Below are positions 55,641 through 64,000 of a stretch of DNA of 64,000 nucleotides, one piece after another (the stretch's first letter is position 1; each line of letters begins with the position of its first letter). The notes beneath the pieces were generated by a model. That model was not told the DNA's origin. It was given only the letters and a program-made list of their open reading frames with translations, and ran no database searches. A program made the position numbers and the translations under genes. The DNA is from Tipula vernalis (Eukaryota; Arthropoda; Insecta; Diptera; Tipulidae), in NCBI GenBank assembly GCA_958295665.1, contig OY282560.1, positions 103,951,930 to 104,015,929 of the forward strand. The letters run 5' to 3'.

Positions 55641-58600
55641 GGTGATTTTCATCAAATCGAATTTTCTATGAAATGTACGGAAATAATTATGGAACCTAAA
55701 TACGCGTTGGCAGAGCAGTTATAGGTCTCGAGACCTGTCATTAAAGGTATCAAGAACAGAAATCGGAGCACAATTGCAGATTTTGGATTTTTACGGCTCT
55801 GAATCGGCTGATGTATAGTAAGGTGACTTTCAATGGAATCAAGGAACGTAAATACTCATTGGGCTCAAAATTTACAGATCCTGAGGCCTAACATTAGAGG
55901 TATTAAGAACAGCAATCGGAGCACAATTGCAGATTTTGGATTTTTATAGCTCTAAATCGCCTGATCTATATAGTAAGGTGATTTTCATCAAATCGAATTT
56001 TCTATGAAATGTACGGAAATAATTATGGAACCTAAATACGCGTTGGCACAGCAGTTATAGGTCTCGAGACCTGTCATTAAAGGTATCAAGAACAGAAATC
56101 GGAGCACAATTGCAGATTTTGGATTTTTACTGCTCTGAATCGGCTGATGTATAGTAAGGTGACTTTCAATGGAATCAAGGAACGTAAATACTCATTGGGC
56201 TCAAAATTTACAGATCCTGAGGCCTAACATTAGAGGTATTAAGAACAGCAATCGGAGCACAATTGCAGATTTTGGATTTTTATAGCTCTAAATCGTCTGA
56301 TCTATAGTAAGGTGATTTTCATCAAATCGAATTTTCTATGAAATGTACGGAAATAATTATGGAATCTAAATACGCGTTGGCAGAGCAGTTATAGGTCTCG
56401 AGACCTGTCATTAAAGGTATCAAGAACAGAAATCGGAGCACAATTGCAGATTTTGGATTTTTACTGCTCTGAATCGGCTGATGTATAGTAAGGTGACTTT
56501 CAATGGAATCAAGGAACGTAAATACTCATTGGGCTCAAAATTTACAGATCCTGAGGCCTAACATTAGAGGTATTAAGAACAGCAATCGGAGCACAATTGC
56601 AGATTTTGGATTTTTATAGCTCTAAATCGCCTGATCTATATAGTAAGGTGATTTTCATCAAATCGAATTTTCTATGAAATGTACGGAAATAATTATGGAA
56701 CCTAAATACGCGTTGGCACAGCAGTTATAGGTCTCGAGACCTGTCATTAAAGGTATCAAGAACAGAAATCGGAGCATAATTGCAGATTTTGGATTTTTAC
56801 TGCTCTGAATCGGCTGATGTATAGTAAGGTGACTTTCAATGGAATCAAGGAACGTAAATACTCATTGGCCTCATAATTTACAGATCCTGAGGCCTAACAT
56901 TAGAGGTATTAAGAACAGCAATCGGAGCACAATTGCAGATTTTGGATTTTTATAGCTCTAAATCGCCTGATCTATATAGTAAGGTGATTTTCATCAAATC
57001 GAATTTTCTATGAAATGTACGGAAATAATTATGGAACCTAAATACGCGTTGGCACAGCAGTTATAGGTCTCGAGACCTGTCATTAAAGGTATCAAGAACA
57101 GAAATCGGAGCACAATTGCAGATTTTGGATTTTTACTGCTCTGAATCGGCTGATGTATAGTAAGGTGACTTTCAATGGAATCAAGGAACGTAAATACTCA
57201 TTGGCCTCAAAATTTACAGATCCTGAGGCCTAACATTAGAGGTATTAAGAACAGCAATCGGAGCACAATTGCAGATTTTGGATTTTTATAGCTCTAAATC
57301 GCCTGATCTATATAGTAAGGTGATTTTCATCAAATCGAATTTTCTATGAAATGTACGGAAATAATTATGGAACCTAAATACGCGTTGGCAGAGCAGTTAT
57401 AGGTCTCGAGACCTGTCATTAAAGGTATCAAGAACAGAAATCGGAGCACAATTGCAGATTTTGGATTTTTACGGCTCTGAATCGGCTGATGTATAGTAAG
57501 GTGACTTTCAATGGAATCAAGGAACGTAAATACTCATTGGGCTCAAAATTTACAGATCCTGAGGCCTAACATTAGAGGTATTAAGAACAGCAATCGGAGC
57601 ACAATTGCAGATTTTGGATTTTTATAGCTCTAAATCGCCTGATCTATATAGTAAGGTGATTTTCATCAAATCGAATTTTCTATGAAATGTACGGAAATAA
57701 TTATGGAACCTAAATACGCGCTGGCACAGCAGTTATAGGTCTCGAGACCTGTCATTAAAGGTATCAAGAACAGAAATCGGAGCACAATTGCAGATTTTGG
57801 ATTTTTACTGCTCTGAATCGGCTGATGTATAGTAAGGTGACTTTCAATGGAATCAAGGAACGTAAATACTCATTGGGCTCAAAATTTACAGATTCTGAGG
57901 CCTAACATTAGAGGTATTAAGAACAGCAATCGGAGCACAATTGCAGATTTTGGATTTTTATAGCTCTAAATCGCCTGATCTATAGTAAGGTGATTTTCAT
58001 CAAATCGAATTTTCTATGAAATGTACGGAAATAATTATGGAATCTAAATACGCGTTGGCAGAGCAGTTATAGGTCTCGAGACCTGTCATTAAAGGTATCA
58101 AGAACAGAAATCGGAGCACAATTGCAGATTTTGGATTTTTACTGCTCTGAATCGGCTGATGTATAGTAAGGTGACTTTCAATGGAATCAAGGAACGTAAA
58201 TACTCATTGGGCTCAAAATTTACAGATCCTGAGGCCTAACATTAGAGGTATTAAGAACAGCAATCGGAGCACAATTGCAGATTTTGGATTTTTATAGCTC
58301 TAAATCGCCTGATCTATATAGTAAGGTGATTTTCATCAAATCGAATTTTCTATGAAATGTACGGAAATAATTATGGAACCTAAATACGCGTTGGCACAGC
58401 AGTTATAGGTCTCGAGACCTGTCATTAAAGGTATCAAGAACAGAAATCGGAGCATAATTGCAGATTTTGGATTTTTACTGCTCTGAATCGGCTGATGTAT
58501 AGTAAGGTGACTTTCAATGGAATCAAGGAACGTAAATACTCATTGGCCTCATAATTTACAGATCCTGAGGCCTAACATTAGAGGTATTAAGAACAGCAAT

Positions 58601-61600
58601 CGGAGCACAATTGCAGATTTTGGATTTTTATAGCTCTAAATCGCCTGATCTATATAGTAAGGTGATTTTCATCAAATCGAATTTTCTATGAAATGTACGG
58701 AAATAATTATGGAACCTAAATACGCGTTGGCACAGCAGTTATAGGTCTCGAGACCTGTCATTAAAGGTATCAAGAACAGAAATCGGAGCACAATTGCAGA
58801 TTTTGGATTTTTACTGCTCTGAATCGGCTGATGTATAGTAAGGTGACTTTCAATGGAATCAAGGAACGTAAATACTCATTGGCCTCAAAATTTACAGATC
58901 CTGAGGCCTAACATTAGAGGTATTAAGAACAGCAATCGGAGCACAATTGCAGATTTTGGATTTTTATAGCTCTAAATCGCCTGATCTATATAGTAAGGTG
59001 ATTTTCATCAAATCGAATTTTCTATGAAATGTACGGAAATAATTATGGAACCTAAATACGCGTTGGCAGAGCAGTTATAGGTCTCGAGACCTGTCATTAA
59101 AGGTATCAAGAACAGAAATCGGAGCACAATTGCAGATTTTGGATTTTTACGGCTCTGAATCGGCTGATGTATAGTAAGGTGACTTTCAATGGAATCAAGG
59201 AACGTAAATACTCATTGGGCTCAAAATTTACAGATCCTGAGGCCTAACATTAGAGGTATTAAGAACAGCAATCGGAGCACAATTGCAGATTTTGGATTTT
59301 TATAGCTCTAAATCGCCTGATCTATATAGTAAGGTGATTTTCATCAAATCGAATTTTCTATGAAATGTACGGAAATAATTATGGAACCTAAATACGCGCT
59401 GGCACAGCAGTTATAGGTCTCGAGACCTGTCATTAAAGGTATCAAGAACAGAAATCGGAGCACAATTGCAGATTTTGGATTTTTACTGCTCTGAATCGGC
59501 TGATGTATAGTAAGGTGACTTTCAATGGAATCAAGGAACGTAAATACTCATTGGGCTCAAAATTTACAGATTCTGAGGCCTAACATTAGAGGTATTAAGA
59601 ACAGCAATCGGAGCACAATTGCAGATTTTGGATTTTTATAGCTCTAAATCGCCTGATCTATAGTAAGGTGATTTTCATCAAATCGAATTTTCTATGAAAT
59701 GTACGGAAATAATTATGGAATCTAAATACGCGTTGGCAGAGCAGTTATAGGTCTCGAGACCTGTCATTAAAGGTATCAAGAACAGAAATCGGAGCACAAT
59801 TGCAGATTTTGGATTTTTACTGCTCTGAATCGGCTGATGTATAGTAAGGTGACTTTCAATGGAATCAAGGAACGTAAATACTCATTGGGCTCAAAATTTA
59901 CAGATCCTGAGGCCTAACATTAGAGGTATTAAGAACAGCAATCGGAGCACAATTGCAGATTTTGGATTTTTATAGCTCTAAATCGCCTGATCTATATAGT
60001 AAGGTGATTTTCATCAAATCGAATTTTCTATGAAATGTACGGAAATAATTATGGAACCTAAATACGCGTTGGCACAGCAGTTATAGGTCTCGAGACCTGT
60101 CATTAAAGGTATCAAGAACAGAAATCGGAGCATAATTGCAGATTTTGGATTTTTACTGCTCTGAATCGGCTGATGTATAGTAAGGTGACTTTCAATGGAA
60201 TCAAGGAACGTAAATACTCATTGGCCTCATAATTTACAGATCCTGAGGCCTAACATTAGAGGTATTAAGAACAGCAATCGGAGCACAATTGCAGATTTTG
60301 GATTTTTATAGCTCTAAATCGCCTGATCTATATAGTAAGGTGATTTTCATCAAATCGAATTTTCTATGAAATGTACGGAAATAATTATGGAACCTAAATA
60401 CGCGTTGGCACAGCAGTTATAGGTCTCGAGACCTGTCATTAAAGGTATCAAGAACAGAAATCGGAGCACAATTGCAGATTTTGGATTTTTACTGCTCTGA
60501 ATCGGCTGATGTATAGTAAGGTGACTTTCAATGGAATCAAGGAACGTAAATACTCATTGGCCTCAAAATTTACAGATCCTGAGGCCTAACATTAGAGGTA
60601 TTAAGAACAGCAATCGGAGCACAATTGCAGATTTTGGATTTTTATAGCTCTAAATCGCCTGATCTATATAGTAAGGTGATTTTCATCAAATCGAATTTTC
60701 TATGAAATGTACGGAAATAATTATGGAACCTAAATACGCGTTGGCAGAGCAGTTATAGGTCTCGAGACCTGTCATTAAAGGTATCAAGAACAGAAATCGG
60801 AGCACAATTGCAGATTTTGGATTTTTACGGCTCTGAATCGGCTGATGTATAGTAAGGTGACTTTCAATGGAATCAAGGAACGTAAATACTCATTGGGCTC
60901 AAAATTTACAGATCCTGAGGCCTAACATTAGAGGTATTAAGAACAGCAATCGGAGCACAATTGCAGATTTTGGATTTTTATAGCTCTAAATCGCCTGATC
61001 TATATAGTAAGGTGATTTTCATCAAATCGAATTTTCTATGAAATGTACGGAAATAATTATGGAACCTAAATACGCGCTGGCACAGCAGTTATAGGTCTCG
61101 AGACCTGTCATTAAAGGTATCAAGAACAGAAATCGGAGCACAATTGCAGATTTTGGATTTTTACGGCTCTGAATCGGCTGATGTATAGTAAGGTGACTTT
61201 CAATGGAATCAAGGAACGTAAATACTCATTGGGCTCAAAATTTACAGATCCTGAGGCCTAACATTAGAGGTATTAAGAACAGCAATCGGAGCACAATTGC
61301 AGATTTTGGATTTTTATAGCTCTAAATCGCCTGATCTATAGTAAGGTGATTTTCATCAAATCGAATTTTCTATGAAATGTACGGAAATAATTATGGAATC
61401 TAAATACGCGTTGGCAGAGCAGTTATAGGTCTCGAGACCTGTCATTAAAGGTATCAAGAACAGAAATCGGAGCACAATTGCAGATTTTGGATTTTTACTG
61501 CTCTGAATCGGCTGATGTATAGTAAGGTGACTTTCAATGGAATCAAGGAACGTAAATACTCATTGGGCTCAAAATTTACAGATCCTGAGGCCTAACATTA

Positions 61601-64000
61601 GAGGTATTAAGAACAGCAATCGGAGCACAATTGCAGATTTTGGATTTTTATAGCTCTAAATCGCCTGATCTATATAGTAAGGTGATTTTCATCAAATCGA
61701 ATTTTCTATGAAATGTACGGAAATAATTATGGAACCTAAATACGCGTTGGCACAGCAGTTATAGGTCTCGAGACCTGTCATTAAAGGTATCAAGAACAGA
61801 AATCGGAGCATAATTGCAGATTTTGGATTTTTACTGCTCTGAATCGGCTGATGTATAGTAAGGTGACTTTCAATGGAATCAAGGAACGTAAATACTCATT
61901 GGCCTCATAATTTACAGATCCTGAGGCCTAACATTAGAGGTATTAAGAACAGCAATCGGAGCACAATTGCAGATTTTGGATTTTTATAGCTCTAAATCGC
62001 CTGATCTATATAGTAAGGTGATTTTCATCAAATCGAATTTTCTATGAAATGTACGGAAATAATTATGGAACCTAAATACGCGTTGGCACAGCAGTTATAG
62101 GTCTCGAGACCTGTCATTAAAGGTATCAAGAACAGAAATCGGAGCACAATTGCAGATTTTGGATTTTTACTGCTCTGAATCGGCTGATGTATAGTAAGGT
62201 GACTTTCAATGGAATCAAGGAACGTAAATACTCATTGGCCTCAAAATTTACAGATCCTGAGGCCTAACATTAGAGGTATTAAGAACAGCAATCGGAGCAC
62301 AATTGCAGATTTTGGATTTTTATAGCTCTAAATCGCCTGATCTATATAGTAAGGTGATTTTCATCAAATCGAATTTTCTATGAAATGTACGGAAATAATT
62401 ATGGAACCTAAATACGCGTTGGCAGAGCAGTTAAAGGTCTCGAGACCTGTCATTAAAGGTATCAAGAACAGAAATCGGAGCACAATTGCAGATTTTGGAT
62501 TTTTACGGCTCTGAATCGGCTGATGTATAGTAAGGTGACTTTCAATGGAATCAAGGAACGTAAATACTCATTGGGCTCAAAATTTACAGATCCTGAGGCC
62601 TAACATTAGAGGTATTAAGAACAGCAATCGGAGCACAATTGCAGATTTTGGATTTTTATAGCTCTAAATCGCCTGATCTATATAGTAAGGTGATTTTCAT
62701 CAAATCGAATTTTCTATGAAATGTACGGAAATAATTATGGAACCTAAATACGCGCTGGCACAGCAGTTATAGGTCTCGAGACCTGTCATTAAAGGTATCA
62801 AGAACAGAAATCGGAGCACAATTGCAGATTTTGGATTTTTACTGCTCTGAATCGGCTGATGTATAGTAAGGTGACTTTCAATGGAATCAAGGAACGTAAA
62901 TACTCATTGGGCTCAAAATTTACAGATCCTGAGGCCTAACATTAGAGGTATTAAGAACAGCAATCGGAGCACAATTGCAGATTTTGGATTTTTATAGCTC
63001 TAAATCGCCTGATCTATATAGTAAGGTGATTTTCATCAAATCGAATTTTCTATGAAATGTACGGAAATAATTATGGAACCTAAATACGCGTTGGCACAGC
63101 AGTTATAGGTCTCGAGACCTGTCATTAAAGGTATCAAGAACAGAAATCGGAGCATAATTGCAGATTTTGGATTTTTACTGCTCTGAATCGGCTGATGTAT
63201 AGTAAGGTGACTTTCAATGGAATCAAGGAACGTAAATACTCATTGGGCTCAAAATTTACAGATCCTGAGGCCTAACATTAGAGGTATTAAGAACAGCAAT
63301 CGGAGCACAATTGCAGATTTTGGATTTTTATAGCTCTAAATCGCCTGATCTATAGTAAGGTGATTTTCATCAAATCGAATTTTCTATGAAATGTACGGAA
63401 ATAATTATGGAATCTAAATACGCGTTGGCACAGCAATTATAGGTCTCGAGACCTGTCATTAAAGGTATCAAGAACAGAAATCGGAGCATAATTGCAGATT
63501 TTGGATTTTTACTGCTCTGAATCGGCTGATGTATAGTAAGGTGACTTTCAATGGAATCAAGGAACGTAAATACTCATTGGCCTCATAATTTACAGATCCT
63601 GAGGCCTAACATTAGAGGTATTAAGAACAGCAATCGGAGCACAATTGCAGATTTTGGATTTTTATAGCTCTAAATCGCCTGATCTATATAGTAAGGTGAT
63701 TTTCATCAAATCGAATTTTCTATGAAATGTACGGAAATAATTATGGAACCTAAATACGCTTTGGCACAGCAGTTATAGGTCTCGAGACCTGTCATTAAAG
63801 GTATCAAGAACAGAAATCGGAGCACAATTGCAGATTTTGGATTTTTACTGCTCTGAATCGGCTGATGTATAGTAAGGTGACTTTCAATGGAATCAAGGAA
63901 CGTAAATACTCATTGGCCTCAAAATTTACAGATCCTGAGGCCTAACATTAGAGGTATTAAGAACAGCAATCGGAGCACAATTGCAGATTTTGGATTTTTA
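55641..64000 (+). repeat. Higher-order repeat, 1678-bp unit (five dimers), five copies
   Basis: Units start at 55641, 57319, 58997, 60675 and 62353; the last is cut by the window edge. Each has four 336-bp dimers and one 334-bp dimer in a fixed order of variants (GCAGAGCAG with TTACGGCTCT first). The variant CGCGCTGG marks units two to five at 57717, 59395, 61073 and 62751, exactly 1678 bp apart, and is absent from unit one. AGATTCTGAGG is shared only by units two and three, which records the order of amplification. Confidence 0.88.

Larger units (their letters stand above)
37534..64000 (+). repeat. Satellite DNA array, right block (334/336-bp dimeric unit, about 79 copies)
   Basis: The same satellite, in the same orientation and phase as the left block; the first full dimer starts at 37542 and the window ends inside a B subunit. 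Compared with the left block, many more copies have the +2 junction GATCTATATAG, B usually reads GACTTTCAATGG, and the variants GCAGAGCAG, TTACGGCTCT and GGGCTCAAAA are common. One dimer (near 43074) has lost 5 bp at the A/B junction. Three junctions (near 41211, 53281 and 54621) have a further TA. The array extends beyond the window. Confidence 0.97.

Overview
The window is eukaryotic nuclear DNA, almost certainly from an animal and most likely an arthropod. This rests on a long AT-rich satellite array, GT-AG introns of about 60 bp, and a DNA-transposon gene pair of a kind I associate with insect and other invertebrate genomes. The species cannot be named from the sequence, and I see no host gene, tRNA, rRNA or bacterial operon.

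Layout: (1) Positions 1-28741 are about 86 uninterrupted head-to-tail copies of a 334-bp satellite. Each copy is itself a diverged dimer: subunit A of 181 bp and subunit B of 153 bp, differing mainly by about 28 bp present only in A. (2) Positions 28742-37533 are one 8792-bp DNA transposon inserted at an A/B junction, with 12-bp terminal inverted repeats (CACGGAAAAAAA) and a TA target duplication. (3) Positions 37534-64000 resume the same satellite in the same orientation and phase for about 79 more copies, many of them 336 bp. The array carries several higher-order repeats (668, 1670, 1678, 2008 and 2340 bp), the clearest being five copies of a 1678-bp unit at 55641-64000.

The transposon resembles the CACTA/CMC (EnSpm-like) group: termini beginning CAC, a 2-bp target duplication, subterminal copies of a TTTTGTGAA-type motif in both orientations, and two genes on the + strand. 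Gene 1 (30944-33377) is a transposase with two C2H2 zinc fingers and a DDE core carrying C(2)C and D(2)H motifs; a single extra base near 32177-32180 splits it into two frames. Gene 2 (33587-36529) is a five-exon gene for a 547-residue protein with a SAM-like N-terminal region; its introns fit GT-AG rules and keep the frame throughout. By analogy with plant CACTA elements, gene 1 would cut and join DNA and gene 2 would be the accessory protein; that division of labour is inference. Intron 3 of gene 2 holds a 161-bp palindromic MITE beside an AT microsatellite, and the 5' non-coding part holds another fold-back.

The insertion looks young: ends, target duplication and most coding sequence are intact. 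The most interesting points are the two-gene element, the transposase frameshift, and the +2/+4 TA length variants at the very satellite junction the element uses, which could be slippage or old excision footprints.
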